Below, one piece after another: positions 28,194 to 40,227 of a stretch of DNA of 64,000 bases. The stretch is from positions 1-64,000 of the forward strand of contig CAXTKD010000010.1 of the NCBI GenBank assembly GCA_964244885.1. The letters are read 5' to 3'. Source of the DNA: CAXTKD01 sp964244885. GTDB lineage: Bacteria; Pseudomonadota; Alphaproteobacteria; Sphingomonadales; Sphingomonadaceae. The stretch's first letter is position 1, and each line of letters opens with the position of its first letter. The translations under genes and the position numbers were made by a program. Under the pieces are notes generated by a model. The model was not told where the DNA came from, searched no databases, and saw only the letters and a program-made list of their open reading frames with translations.

Positions 28194-29081
28194 TTAGAGG
28201 CCGTCCGGTGGGGCCAGGCCCGCGCGTGCATGCGCCGCGACGAGCGTGTTCCGCAGCAGGACCGCGATGGTCATCGGTCCGACGCCGCCGGGGACCGGGG
28301 TGATGGCGCCGGCGGCTTCGGCGGCTTCGGCGAAGGCGACATCGCCGACCAGCCGCGTCTTGCCGTCGCCGGCGTCGATGCGATTCATGCCGACGTCGAT
28401 CACCGTGGCGCCGGGCTTGAGCCAGCTGCCCTTGACCAGCTCCGGCACGCCGACGGCGGCGACGACGATGTCGGCGCGGCCGACATGCTCCGACAGCGTC
28501 CGGGTGCGTGAATGCGCGATGGTGACGGTGGCGCTCGCCTGGGTCAGCAGCTGCGCCATCGGCTTTCCGACGATGTTCGAGCGGCCGATCACCACCGCCT
28601 CGAGACCCGTCAGGTCGCCGAGCTCGTCCCTCAGCAGCATAAGGCAGCCGAGCGGGGTGCAAGGCACGAGGCCGGGCTGGCCGGTCGCGAGGCGTCCCGC
28701 GTTGATCGCGGTGAAGCCGTCGACGTCCTTCGCCGGGTCGATCGCGCCGATCACCGCGCTCTCGGCGATCTGCCCAGGGAGCGGCAACTGAACGAGGATG
28801 CCGTCGATGCCGTCGTCTCCGTTGAGCATCGCGACCATGCCGAGCAGATGCTCCTGCGTCGTGTCGGCGGGCAGGCGGTGCTCGATCGAGGTCATGCCGG
28901 CCTCGACGGTCATCTTGAGCTTCGAGCGGACGTAGACCTGGCTCGCCGGATCCTCGCCGACCAGAACCACCGCGAGGCCGGGCTTGCGGCCCGCTTGCGC
29001 GGCGAAGGCGGTCACGCCGTCGGCGACGCGGGCGCGAAGAGCGGCGGCGAACGCCTTGCCGTCGATGATCCGGGCGGTCAT
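28194..29081 (-). CDS. folD: Bifunctional methylenetetrahydrofolate dehydrogenase/cyclohydrolase
   Basis: 295 residues. The substrate site SQVYVRSKLKM carries the catalytic Lys; GILVQLPLP, DVDGFTAINAG, PCTPLG, VIGRSNIVGKPMAQLL (NADP site) and TPVPGGVGPMTIAVLL complete the family pattern. It interconverts methylene-, methenyl- and formyl-tetrahydrofolate. It starts 3 bp after the YggT gene, so the two are cotranscribed. Confidence 0.97.
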   Translation of the reverse strand: MTARIIDGKAFAAALRARVADGVTAFAAQAGRKPGLAVVLVGEDPASQVYVRSKLKMTVEAGMTSIEHRLPADTTQEHLLGMVAMLNGDDGIDGILVQLPLPGQIAESAVIGAIDPAKDVDGFTAINAGRLATGQPGLVPCTPLGCLMLLRDELGDLTGLEAVVIGRSNIVGKPMAQLLTQASATVTIAHSRTRTLSEHVGRADIVVAAVGVPELVKGSWLKPGATVIDVGMNRIDAGDGKTRLVGDVAFAEAAEAAGAITPVPGGVGPMTIAVLLRNTLVAAHARAGLAPPDGL

Positions 29082-29084
29082 CGG

Positions 29085-29381
29085 CTAGACCAGGCCATCG
29101 GCGATCAGCCCGCCGAGCAGGACATCGCGCACCAGGATGATCAGCAGGATGACGACCATCGGCGACAGGTCGATGCCGCCGAGATCGGGCAGGACGCGGC
29201 GGATCGGCCGGTAGAGCGGCTCCAGTAGCCGGTCGAGCGTCGTCAGCACGGTGCGGACGAACTGGTTGTGCGTGTTGATGACGTTGAAGGCGACCAGCCA
29301 GCTCAGGATCGCCTGCGCGACCGCGACGTAGATGACGAGCGTCAGCAGCATCATCACGAAACCGATGAGCTGGATGAGCAT
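29085..29381 (-). CDS. YggT family membrane protein
   Basis: 98 residues. The ATG at 29381 follows AGGAA. Two membrane helices (about 3-22 and 72-90) surround the conserved loop QAILSWLVAFNVINTHNQFVRTVLTTLDRLLEPLYRPIRRVLP, typical of YggT. Homologues in other organisms are tied to osmotic stress and membrane organisation; no enzymatic role is known. Confidence 0.92.
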   Translation of the reverse strand: MLIQLIGFVMMLLTLVIYVAVAQAILSWLVAFNVINTHNQFVRTVLTTLDRLLEPLYRPIRRVLPDLGGIDLSPMVVILLIILVRDVLLGGLIADGLV

Positions 29382-29447
29382 GGATGTTCCTTCTGTGAGA
29401 CCGTTGCGCACCCGATCTAGGGATGCGCGCCCGGCGGCGCAACGCCG

Positions 29448-30224
29448 CTACATCGCGGAGAGGCCGCCGTCGACCTTGAGCTCGGCGCCGGTGACGAACT
29501 TCGATTCGTCTGACGCCAGGTAGAGCGCGGCGTAGGCGATGTCGTCGGGCTCGCCGACCCGGCCGATCGGGATCTGCCGGCCGAGCTTCCGCAGGCCCTC
29601 CTCGCGGCTGCCCGAGCTCGCCACCATGCCGTCGAGGATCGGCGTGTCGATGAACACCGGGTGGATCGAGTTGCAGGTGATGTCGTAGCCGCTTCTCGCG
29701 CAGTGCAGCGCCACCGACTTGCTGAGGTGGCGGACGCCGGCCTTCGCCGAATTGTACGCCGCCATGTTGGCGCCCGCGACGATCCCGGCGATCGACGAGA
29801 TGTTGACGATCGCCCCGCGCCCGCCTCGCGCCGTCGTCCGCGCCATCGCGGGCAGCGCCAGCTTGCAGCCGAGGAAGACGCCGTCGAGGTCGATGGCGTG
29901 GACTCGGCGCCAGTCCTCCAGCGTGCACTCCTCGACGCTGCCGATGGTGCCGATGCCGGCGTTGTTGACCAGGATGTTGAGCCCGCCGAACCGCGCCTCG
30001 GCCAGCGCCACCGCCGCCTCCCAGTCGGCCGCCAAGGTGACATCATGCCGGAGGCCCGCGCCGCCGACCTCCTCGGCGAGCGCCGCGACCCCGCTTTCGT
30101 TGACGTCAGTCACAACGAGCTTCGCGCCGTGCCGCGCGAACATCCGCGCCATCGCGGCGCCCAGGCCCTGCGCCGCGCCCGTGATCAGAGCGATCTTTCC
30201 TTCAAGCCGGCGGCCGTCGGCCAT
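29448..30224 (-). CDS. Short-chain dehydrogenase/reductase
   Basis: 258 residues. The nucleotide loop ITGAAQGLGAAMAR, VVTDVNE (Asp suggesting NAD preference), LVNNAGIGT, ISSIAG and the catalytic YNSAKAG are all present; the C-terminus ends in FVTGAELKVDGGLSAM. The start is the ATG at 30224, with a G-run 6 bp upstream; an ATG two codons earlier is possible. It diverges from a TonB receptor across 163 bp. Substrate unknown; the layout resembles sphingomonad SDRs for sterols or aromatic alcohols only in general terms. Confidence 0.9.
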   Translation of the reverse strand: MADGRRLEGKIALITGAAQGLGAAMARMFARHGAKLVVTDVNESGVAALAEEVGGAGLRHDVTLAADWEAAVALAEARFGGLNILVNNAGIGTIGSVEECTLEDWRRVHAIDLDGVFLGCKLALPAMARTTARGGRGAIVNISSIAGIVAGANMAAYNSAKAGVRHLSKSVALHCARSGYDITCNSIHPVFIDTPILDGMVASSGSREEGLRKLGRQIPIGRVGEPDDIAYAALYLASDESKFVTGAELKVDGGLSAM

Positions 30225-30387
30225 AGTCATCCCCCCAAAAACGTCTGTGTTATGCTTGCAACATGGCCGGGGCCGCCTGCGCGCACAAGCTCGGCCTCCT
30301 TGACGCACGACTCGCACTGGTCGAACGGGGCGGCAAGGCGCCTGAAAAAGGCGCGCCACAGCTTTGATTCGAATGGGGAAGATCGAC

Positions 30388-33264
<2,877 letters not shown>

Positions 33265-33283
33265 AGAGCTTCTGGGGAGAAGG

Positions 33284-33312
33284 AGGCCCGCGCCGGCAAC
33301 GGCGCGGGCCTT
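33284..33312 (+). terminator. Terminator after the TonB receptor
   Basis: A 12-bp perfect stem (33284-33295 with 33300-33311) around a GCAA tetraloop, followed by a short T-containing tract. It lies 20 bp after the receptor stop and just before the convergent glnD stop, so it may serve both strands. Confidence 0.85.
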
Positions 33313-33319
33313 ATTCGTT

Positions 33320-36070
33320 TCAGGCGGCGGCCGCCTCACGATTGCTTGGCGCGGCGGCGACCGCGAGCAGCTTCTTCTCGAGCGCCTTGAGGCGTGCGCC
33401 GTCGATCTTCTCGGCGGTCAGGTCGGTCAGGTAGAAGACGTCGACCGCGCGCTCGCCATAGGTCGCGATATGCGCCGAGTGGATGGTGACGCGCGCCTGG
33501 AACAGCGCGTAGGTCAGCCCCCAGAGCAAGGCCGGCCGGTCGAGCGCGTTGACCTCGACCACGGTGTAGCGGTTCGAGGCGCGGTTATCGACGAGGACGT
33601 TGGGCTCGGCGTTGAACGATTCGGCGCGGCGACGGACGAGCGGGCGCGCGGCCAGCCGGTCGGCGAGGCGGATGCGGCCGGCGAGCGCCTCCTCGACGCA
33701 GGTTCTTAGGCGGGCGAGACGGTCGGGCGTGTCGAAGGCGCCGCCGAGCGGATCCTCGACGATCAGGTTGTCGAGCGCCATGCCGTCGCGGGTCGTGTGG
33801 ATGCGCGCGTCGAGGATGTTCGCGCCGGCGAGGCTGATCGCGCCGGCGACGCGGTAGAAAAGGCCGGGGTGATCGGCGGCGTAGACCGAGACCAGGGTGG
33901 TGCCCTTCGCCGGATCAACGGTGGTGACGATCGACAGCGGCGTGTCCCCCGCAGCATCCACCATGCGGGCGTTGGCCTCGAGCGCGTCCAGCGGCTCGGC
34001 GACCCAATAGGAGTCGGGGAGCCGCCTGGCGAAGCGCTCGAACCGCGCCTTCGGCCAGCCGAGCGCCGCGCTCAGCGCCTCCTGCTTGGCGGCGATGCGC
34101 TCCTTGCGGCCGGTCTGCTTGTGGCCGAGGCGGAGAACCTCCTCCGCCGCCTCGTAGAGGTCGCGGAGCAGCTGCGCCTTCCACTGCGTCCAGATGCCCG
34201 GGCCGACCGCGCGAATGTCGACGACGGTCAGCAGCAGCAGCAGCCGCAGGCGTTCCGGGCTTTGCACGACCTCGACGAAATCGAGGATCGTCTTGAAGTC
34301 GGCGAGGTCGCGCTTGAAGGCGGTCGCCGACATCAGAAGATGATATTGCACGAGCCAGGCGACGGTCTCGGTCTCCGCCGCCGTCAGCCCGAGCCGGGGG
34401 CAGAGAGTCATCGCGATCTCGGCGCCAAGATCGCTATGGTCGCCGCCCCGTCCCTTGGCGATGTCGTGCAGCAGCACGGCGACATAGAGCACCCGGCGCG
34501 AGGCGAGGTGGTGGATGATCGCGCTGCCGAGCGGATGGTCCTGCTTCAGCTCGCCCTTCTCGATCCGCGCAAGCAGGCCGATGGCGCGGATGGTGTGCTC
34601 GTCGACGGTGTAGTGGTGATACATGTCGTACTGCATCTGCGCGACGACGCGGCCGAAGTCGGGCACGAAGCGCCCGAAGACGCCGGCCTCGTTCATCCAG
34701 CGGAGCGCGGTCTCGGGATCGTGCTTCGAGGTCAGCAGGTCGAGGAAAAGCGCGTTGGCGCGCGGGTCGCGGCGAACGCCGGCCTCGATCAGCTTGGCGT
34801 CGCGCCCGGCCTGCCGCATCGCGGTCGGGTGGATTTCGAGGTCGTTGGCATCGGCGAGCTGGAACATCTCGACCAGGCGGACGGGCTCGTCGACGAAGAA
34901 GCTGTCGCCCGGCACGCCGATTCGGCCGCGCTGCACGGTGAAGCCGTTGAGCTTGCGCGGGCGGCGCTTGAGCGCCGGCAGCCAGCTCGACCGGCCGAAG
35001 CTCTCGTCGAGATGGGCGAGGAAGACGCCGGTCAGGTCGCCGACCTGCCGCGCGGTCAGGAAGTAATGCCGCATGAAGCGCTCTACCGACGACATGCCGT
35101 CGCGCGTCGCGTAGCGCAGGCGCTGGGCGAGCTCGCGCTGGACGTCGAAGGTCAGCCGCTCGTCGGCGCGGCCGAGGAGGTCGTGGAGGTTGATGCGGAC
35201 CGCCCACAGGAAATTCTCGGCGCGCAGGAACTGGCGAAGCTCGGCGCGGGTCAGCAGGCCCTTGTCGACGAGGCCCTCGACGGTCTCGACCTGGTAGACA
35301 TATTTGCCGATCCAGAAGAGCGTGTGGAGGTCGCGCAGGCCCCCTTTCCCTTCCTTGAGGTTGGGCTCGACGACATAGCGGCTGTCGCCCATCCTTTTGT
35401 GCCGCACGTCGCGTTCGGCGAGCTTGTCGGCGACGAAGGCCCTGGCGGTGCCGGCGACGATCTCGCGCCGGAAGCGCGTGCTCGCCTCGTCGTAGAGCGC
35501 CTGGTCGCCCCAGACGTAGCGCGATTCGAGCAGCGCGGTGCGGACGGTGAGGTCGGCCTTCGCCATGCTGATCATCTCGTCGAGCGAGCGGCTCGACTGC
35601 CCGACCTTCAGTCCCAGATCCCACAGCATGTAGAGCATGGTCTCGATGACCTGCTCGCCCCACGGCGTCTGCTTCCACGGCGTCAGGAACATGATATCGA
35701 CGTCCGAATAGGGCGCCATCTCGCCGCGCCCGTAGCCGCCGACCGCGACCAGCGCCATGCGCTCGCCGGAGCTGGCGTTGCCGACCGGGAACAGCACCTG
35801 GGTCGCGAAGTCGAAGATCACGCGGAGCAGCTGGTCAGTGAGGAAGGCGTAGCCTGCCGCGTGCTCGCTGCCGCGCGACGGGTGCTCGGCGATTCGGCGC
35901 TTGAGCTCGGCGCGGCCATCCTTCAGCGCTTGGCGGGCCAGCGCGACACAGGCGGCGCGGCGCTTGGCGGAGTCGGAGGTTTCAGCCTCGATCGCCTTCG
36001 CGGCGTCCGAGAGCGCGCGGCGATCGATGATCGCACGGCGGTTTGGGAGGTGATCGAAACGCAATGACAA
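33320..36070 (-). CDS. glnD: [Protein-PII] uridylyltransferase/uridylyl-removing enzyme
   Basis: 916 residues, the usual size. The nucleotidyltransferase motif is VGGYGRGEMAPYSDVDIMFL (about 110-130); the HD phosphohydrolase domain has HHYTVDEHTIRAIG and VLLHDIAKGRGGDHS; two ACT domains end the protein (VSVYAADHPGLFYRVAG and VNALDRPALLWGLTYALFQ). It adds and removes UMP on PII according to glutamine. The start is probably the TTG at 36070, with GGAAG formed by the last codons of mutS. It lies 3 bp downstream of mutS. Confidence 0.96.
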   Translation of the reverse strand: MSLRFDHLPNRRAIIDRRALSDAAKAIEAETSDSAKRRAACVALARQALKDGRAELKRRIAEHPSRGSEHAAGYAFLTDQLLRVIFDFATQVLFPVGNASSGERMALVAVGGYGRGEMAPYSDVDIMFLTPWKQTPWGEQVIETMLYMLWDLGLKVGQSSRSLDEMISMAKADLTVRTALLESRYVWGDQALYDEASTRFRREIVAGTARAFVADKLAERDVRHKRMGDSRYVVEPNLKEGKGGLRDLHTLFWIGKYVYQVETVEGLVDKGLLTRAELRQFLRAENFLWAVRINLHDLLGRADERLTFDVQRELAQRLRYATRDGMSSVERFMRHYFLTARQVGDLTGVFLAHLDESFGRSSWLPALKRRPRKLNGFTVQRGRIGVPGDSFFVDEPVRLVEMFQLADANDLEIHPTAMRQAGRDAKLIEAGVRRDPRANALFLDLLTSKHDPETALRWMNEAGVFGRFVPDFGRVVAQMQYDMYHHYTVDEHTIRAIGLLARIEKGELKQDHPLGSAIIHHLASRRVLYVAVLLHDIAKGRGGDHSDLGAEIAMTLCPRLGLTAAETETVAWLVQYHLLMSATAFKRDLADFKTILDFVEVVQSPERLRLLLLLTVVDIRAVGPGIWTQWKAQLLRDLYEAAEEVLRLGHKQTGRKERIAAKQEALSAALGWPKARFERFARRLPDSYWVAEPLDALEANARMVDAAGDTPLSIVTTVDPAKGTTLVSVYAADHPGLFYRVAGAISLAGANILDARIHTTRDGMALDNLIVEDPLGGAFDTPDRLARLRTCVEEALAGRIRLADRLAARPLVRRRAESFNAEPNVLVDNRASNRYTVVEVNALDRPALLWGLTYALFQARVTIHSAHIATYGERAVDVFYLTDLTAEKIDGARLKALEKKLLAVAAAPSNREAAAA

Positions 36071-36073
36071 TGG

Positions 36074-38629
36074 TCAGTCTTCCGCAAGCCGCTTCAGTTC
36101 ATATAGCAGATCGAGCGCGGCGCGCGGGGTGAGTTCGTCGGGCTGGGTCTCGGCCAAACGATCGCGCAACGGATTGGTGGCAGGCGGCTCCGGCGCGACG
36201 GATGCGAACAGCGGCAGCTCGGTGAGCGACGCGGCGAGGCCGCCGGTCTTCGCCTTGCCGGCCTCGAGCTTCGCCAGCACCTCCCCAGCGCGCTTCAGCA
36301 CGCCCCGGGGAAGCCCGGCGAGCTTGGCGACCGCGAGGCCGTAGCTGCGGTCGGCGGACCCGGCGGTGAGCTCGTGCAGGAAGACGAGTTCGCCCTTCCA
36401 CTCACGGACCTTCACGGTGCGCAGCGCCAGGCGGCCGAGGCGGCCGGTGAGCGCGGTCAGCTCGTGGTAGTGCGTTGCGAACAGGCAGCGGCATTGCAGG
36501 TCGTCGTGGACGCTCTCCAGCACCGCCCAGGCGATGGCGAGGCCGTCGTAGGTCGACGTGCCGCGCCCGACCTCGTCGAGGATGACCAGCGAGCGGGGTG
36601 TCGCCTGCGCGAGGATCGCCGCGGTCTCGACCATCTCGACCATGAAGGTCGAGCGGCCTTGCGCGAGATTGTCCGACGCGCCGACCCGGCTGAACAGCTT
36701 GTCGACGACTCCGATGCGGGCGGACGCGGCGGGAACGAAGCTGCCGGCCTGAGCGAGCACCGCGATCAAGGCGTTCTGGCGCAGGAAGGTCGACTTGCCC
36801 GCCATGTTGGGGCCGGTGACCAGCCACAGGCGGTTGTCTTGCCCAAGCTCGCAGTCGTTGGCGACGAACGGCTCGCGCTGGCGGCGGAGGGCGGCTTCGA
36901 CCACGGGATGGCGGCCGGCGAGAATCGCGAAGTCGCAGCTGTCGTCGATATGCGGGCGGACCCAGCCCTCGCTCGCCGCGAGTTCACCGAGGCCCGACGC
37001 CATGTCGAGCGCGGCGAGCGACTGCGCGGTGCCGCCGATGACGGCGGCGCGGTCGAGCATGGCGGCGCGAAGCTCCTCGAAATGCGCGGCCTCGGCGGCG
37101 ACGGCATGGTCGTGGGCGTGGGCGATCTTGCCTGCCAGCTCGGCAAGCTCGACCGAGCCGAAGCGGACGACGCCGGCCAACGTCTGGCGGTGGATAAAGC
37201 CCGAGTCGGCGCGCATCAGCGCGTCGGCGTGCTTGGCGGTGACCTCGACGTGATAGCCCAGCACGTTGTTGTGCCGGATGCGGAGCGTGGCGACGGCGGT
37301 AACGTCGCGGTAGCGGTTTTCGAGCGCCGCCACCAAGCGGCGGCCGTCGGAAGCGGCGGAGCGGAGATGGTCGAGCGCCTCGTCATAGCCCGGCGCGATG
37401 AAGCCGCCGTTCGTGGCGTCGAGCGGGGGTTCGGCGACGATAGCGCGCTCCAGCAGGTCGATGTCGGCGCCGTGCGCGCCAATGCCCTCCAGCGTTGTCG
37501 CCAGGTGCGACGGCATGCCGACCTGCGCGGCGCGCGCCAGCATCGCCTTCAGCGCCACCGCCTGCGTGAGGCCGCTGCGGAGCTGCGCGAGGTCGCGCGG
37601 GCCGCCGCGGCCGACCGCAAGCCGGGCAAGCGCGCGTTCGAGGTCGGGCGCGCTCTTCAGCGCCTCGCGCGTCCGGCCGCGCGCCACGCCCTCCCCGACG
37701 AACCAGGCGACGGCATCGAGCCGCGCGGCGATCTGGTGCGCGTCGGTCGATGGCGCGGCCAGCGCGTCGCCGAGCGCCCGGGCGCCCGCGCCGGTGACCG
37801 TGCGATCGACCGCGTCGAGCAGGCTGCCGGCGCGCGTTCCCGCCGCCGAGCGGCAGATTTCGAGGCTGGCGCGGGTCGGCGCGTCGATCGCCATCGTGCT
37901 GCCGGGCGCATGGCGGCGGGGCGGGCGAAGCAACGGCAGCGTGCCGCGCCCGGCGTCTTCGAGATAGCCGACGAGCGCGCCGGCCGCAGCCAGCTCGGCG
38001 CGGTCGTAGGCGCCGAAGCCGTCGAGCGTCGAGACGCCGAACAGCGCCTTCAGCCGCTTGGCGCCGCCCGCCGAATCGGCCGGCTGCTCGGGAATCACCT
38101 CGGCGGCGTCCAGCCGTGCCAGCGCCGCATCGACCTCGCTTTCGGCGAGGTCCGCGACCTCGAACGCGCCCGTCGAGACGTCGCACCAGGCGAGCCCCGC
38201 GCGGTCGCCGACGCGGGCGACGGTCGCGAGCCAGTTGCTGCTGCGCGCATCGAGCAGCGCCTCCTCGGTCAGCGTGCCGGGCGTGACGATGCGGACGATG
38301 GCGCGCGCGACCAGCGTCTTGCCGCCGCCGCGCTTCTTCGCCTCCGCCGGGTCCTCGGTCTGCTCGGCGATGGCGACGCGGTGGCCGCCCTTGATCAGGC
38401 GGGCGAGATAGGTCTCCGCCGCGTGGATCGGCACCCCGCACATCGGGATGTCCTCGCCATTGTGGCTGCCGCGCTTGGTGAGCGCGATGTCGAGCGTCGC
38501 GGCGGCGGCCGCGGCATCCTCGAAGAACAGCTCGTAGAAGTCGCCCATCCGGAAGAACAGCAGGCAGCCGGGGGCCTCCGCCTTCAAGCTGAGATATTGC
38601 GCGATCATCGGAGTGGGTTCGGCGGACAT
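36074..38629 (-). CDS. mutS: DNA mismatch repair protein MutS
   Basis: 851 residues. The mismatch-reading Phe-x-Glu is in FRMGDFYELFFEDA near the N-terminus. The ATPase has Walker A TGPNMAGKSTFLRQN, LFSRVGASDNLAQGRSTFMVEM and Walker B ILDEVGRGTSTYDGLAIAW, then FATHYHEL. It recognises mispairs and recruits MutL. The ATG is at 38629; glnD follows after 3 bp, so the two form one unit. Confidence 0.97.
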   Translation of the reverse strand: MSAEPTPMIAQYLSLKAEAPGCLLFFRMGDFYELFFEDAAAAAATLDIALTKRGSHNGEDIPMCGVPIHAAETYLARLIKGGHRVAIAEQTEDPAEAKKRGGGKTLVARAIVRIVTPGTLTEEALLDARSSNWLATVARVGDRAGLAWCDVSTGAFEVADLAESEVDAALARLDAAEVIPEQPADSAGGAKRLKALFGVSTLDGFGAYDRAELAAAGALVGYLEDAGRGTLPLLRPPRRHAPGSTMAIDAPTRASLEICRSAAGTRAGSLLDAVDRTVTGAGARALGDALAAPSTDAHQIAARLDAVAWFVGEGVARGRTREALKSAPDLERALARLAVGRGGPRDLAQLRSGLTQAVALKAMLARAAQVGMPSHLATTLEGIGAHGADIDLLERAIVAEPPLDATNGGFIAPGYDEALDHLRSAASDGRRLVAALENRYRDVTAVATLRIRHNNVLGYHVEVTAKHADALMRADSGFIHRQTLAGVVRFGSVELAELAGKIAHAHDHAVAAEAAHFEELRAAMLDRAAVIGGTAQSLAALDMASGLGELAASEGWVRPHIDDSCDFAILAGRHPVVEAALRRQREPFVANDCELGQDNRLWLVTGPNMAGKSTFLRQNALIAVLAQAGSFVPAASARIGVVDKLFSRVGASDNLAQGRSTFMVEMVETAAILAQATPRSLVILDEVGRGTSTYDGLAIAWAVLESVHDDLQCRCLFATHYHELTALTGRLGRLALRTVKVREWKGELVFLHELTAGSADRSYGLAVAKLAGLPRGVLKRAGEVLAKLEAGKAKTGGLAASLTELPLFASVAPEPPATNPLRDRLAETQPDELTPRAALDLLYELKRLAED

Positions 38630-38666
38630 CTGCGACCGTCCTAGCGTGGCCTCGCCTCAAACGGAA

Positions 38667-38698
38667 AGGCCCCGCCGAGCGTTCACTCGACGGGGCCT
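38667..38698 (-). terminator. Terminator after a PEP-CTERM gene
   Basis: AGGCCCCG (38667-38674) pairs with CGGGGCCT (38691-38698), with further pairing inside, and is followed leftward by TTTCC. It lies 24 bp downstream of the leftward PEP-CTERM gene at 38722 and upstream of mutS. Confidence 0.75.
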
Positions 38699-38721
38699 GT
38701 CGCCGGAACGGTCGCGGGCGC

Positions 38722-39456
38722 TCAGGCCATCTGCTTGCGCCGCCGCGCGACCCCGCCGACGAGCGCTAGCCCGCCCGCCATCATCGCCCATTCGCCGGGT
38801 TCCGGCGCGGGGGTGGCGAATGTGACGCTGAAGTCGCGGAAGGTCGCGGAGCCGGCGTCCGCCGTCGCGCCGTCGGTTCCCAGCTGCAGGCCGAAGGTCG
38901 TGCCATTGGCGAAGGCCGCGTCCGTCACCTGATTGAGCAGGGTGAAGGTCGTGCCGTCGGCGCTATAATATTGCGACAACGTCTGCCCTGTCCGCTCGGC
39001 CCGCAGGGTCACCGTGGTGGCGCTGTCGTAATGGACGCTGCCGCCCGTCGGGCTGCCGCCGCCGATCGAATAGCCGTAGCCAATGAAGCCGGCGCCGTTC
39101 TGCTGGGTGAAGGCGTAGAAGCCGGCCTGGCTGCCCGGACCGAAGTTGACGAACTCCTGCGCCAGGAACGCCGGTTGGCCGACGGGGAGCGGTGTCAGGT
39201 CGATGGTTACGTCCTGAACGAAGTCGCCCGTCGCCATGACATGCGGACTGACCGCGGTCGCCCCCGATTCGGCGCTCGCCGTCGCCGGCTTGCTGATCGT
39301 CAGCGCGCCGTTCGCCGTCACACTCATCGGCGTACCGTTGGCGAATACGTTGTTGTTTGCCGCGAACCCCGCCGACGAGAAATCGCCGGTGTAGGTCACC
39401 GCCATCGCCGGCGCGCTCGCGGCGAATGCGACGGCGATCGTTAATGCTCGAAACAT
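38722..39456 (-). CDS. PEP-CTERM sorting-domain protein
   Basis: 244 residues. Signal peptide MFRALTIAVAFAASAPAMA, then a concanavalin-like beta domain (YTGDFSSAGFAANNNVF, GFYAFTQQNGAGFIGYGYSIGGG, FGLQLGTDGATADAGSATFRDFSV) and the tail APEPGEWAMMAGGLALVG plus basic residues. Probably exported and anchored or released by the exosortase route. A second PEP-CTERM gene lies directly upstream on the same strand, but the two domains do not look alike. Confidence 0.87.
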   Translation of the reverse strand: MFRALTIAVAFAASAPAMAVTYTGDFSSAGFAANNNVFANGTPMSVTANGALTISKPATASAESGATAVSPHVMATGDFVQDVTIDLTPLPVGQPAFLAQEFVNFGPGSQAGFYAFTQQNGAGFIGYGYSIGGGSPTGGSVHYDSATTVTLRAERTGQTLSQYYSADGTTFTLLNQVTDAAFANGTTFGLQLGTDGATADAGSATFRDFSVTFATPAPEPGEWAMMAGGLALVGGVARRRKQMA

Positions 39457-39545
39457 CTTGCCCCTTCACTCTCGAATCTGCCCCGTAGCAGGGTATCCTG
39501 ATCTTTCGATCACGGCCATCTCTATTGGTCTGCGCTGTGCGGTGC

Positions 39546-40136
39546 TCAGTCTCTCCACTTACGACGCCGCGCGATGCCGCTGATAATCGCCAGCCCGCCC
39601 GCCATCATCGCCCATTCGCCGGGTTCGGGTACGGGTGCTGCCGTCACCATGAACTGGCCAACGATCATGTTTTGGATATTGGGGTTTGGGGAAATCCCCA
39701 CAAGCGCCTTATAGATCGTTCCGTAATCGGCATAATAGAAGATGGCCGCTTCGTGGGTGGGGCCATTGAGTCCCACGTCGCCAATCGAGAAATAAGTCCC
39801 GGCCTGCGGAGAGCCAGATAGAACACCGCCGAAATCAGAAAAGAACTGCGCTCCGTGGGAGAAGGATTGATTGTATCCATATTGAGACGATGACAGTTCG
39901 GGATAATATTGATTGATAAGGTTGGTCCACTCTCCGAACGTCGCATGACGCAACTGCGGATAAGCCTGCTCAGCTTGAGCGTAGGACATGTTCACGGTGT
40001 TCGTCAGCATTAGCCAATTAAGGCCCGAAACGCTGTCGGTGACGAACTGGCCATTCTTCGAGAGCGCGGCGTTTGCACTCGTCGAGCCGACGCACAGCGC
40101 TAAAGCGACGCAAGCTGCGGCGACATACTTTTTCAT
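39546..40136 (-). CDS. PEP-CTERM sorting-domain protein, lower-GC gene
   Basis: 196 residues from ATG 40136 (GGGGG upstream). Signal peptide MKKYVAAACVALALCVGSTSANA; the middle part (SGLNWLMLTNTVNMSYAQAEQAYP, FGEWTNLINQYYP) resembles a DUF1566-like extracellular module; the tail is VPEPGEWAMMAGGLAIISG plus basic residues. Base composition is visibly more AT-rich than in neighbours (for example ATATTGATTGATAAGG), and codons such as AAT, TAT and ATA are common, which suggests a younger or transferred gene. Confidence 0.85.
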   Translation of the reverse strand: MKKYVAAACVALALCVGSTSANAALSKNGQFVTDSVSGLNWLMLTNTVNMSYAQAEQAYPQLRHATFGEWTNLINQYYPELSSSQYGYNQSFSHGAQFFSDFGGVLSGSPQAGTYFSIGDVGLNGPTHEAAIFYYADYGTIYKALVGISPNPNIQNMIVGQFMVTAAPVPEPGEWAMMAGGLAIISGIARRRKWRD

Positions 40137-40227
40137 GATGATACCCCCAATTTCTAAGACCATGCCCCCACAGCCAAGCCTTCATAGCGAAACGATCACC
40201 GCCTTGCCATCATCCAAACGGATGAAG

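Noticed and set aside
30248..30263. TGTT-N8-AACA dyad between the SDR and TonB receptor genes as an operator
   Set aside because: Only four bases pair on each side and I found no second copy; chance is a sufficient explanation.
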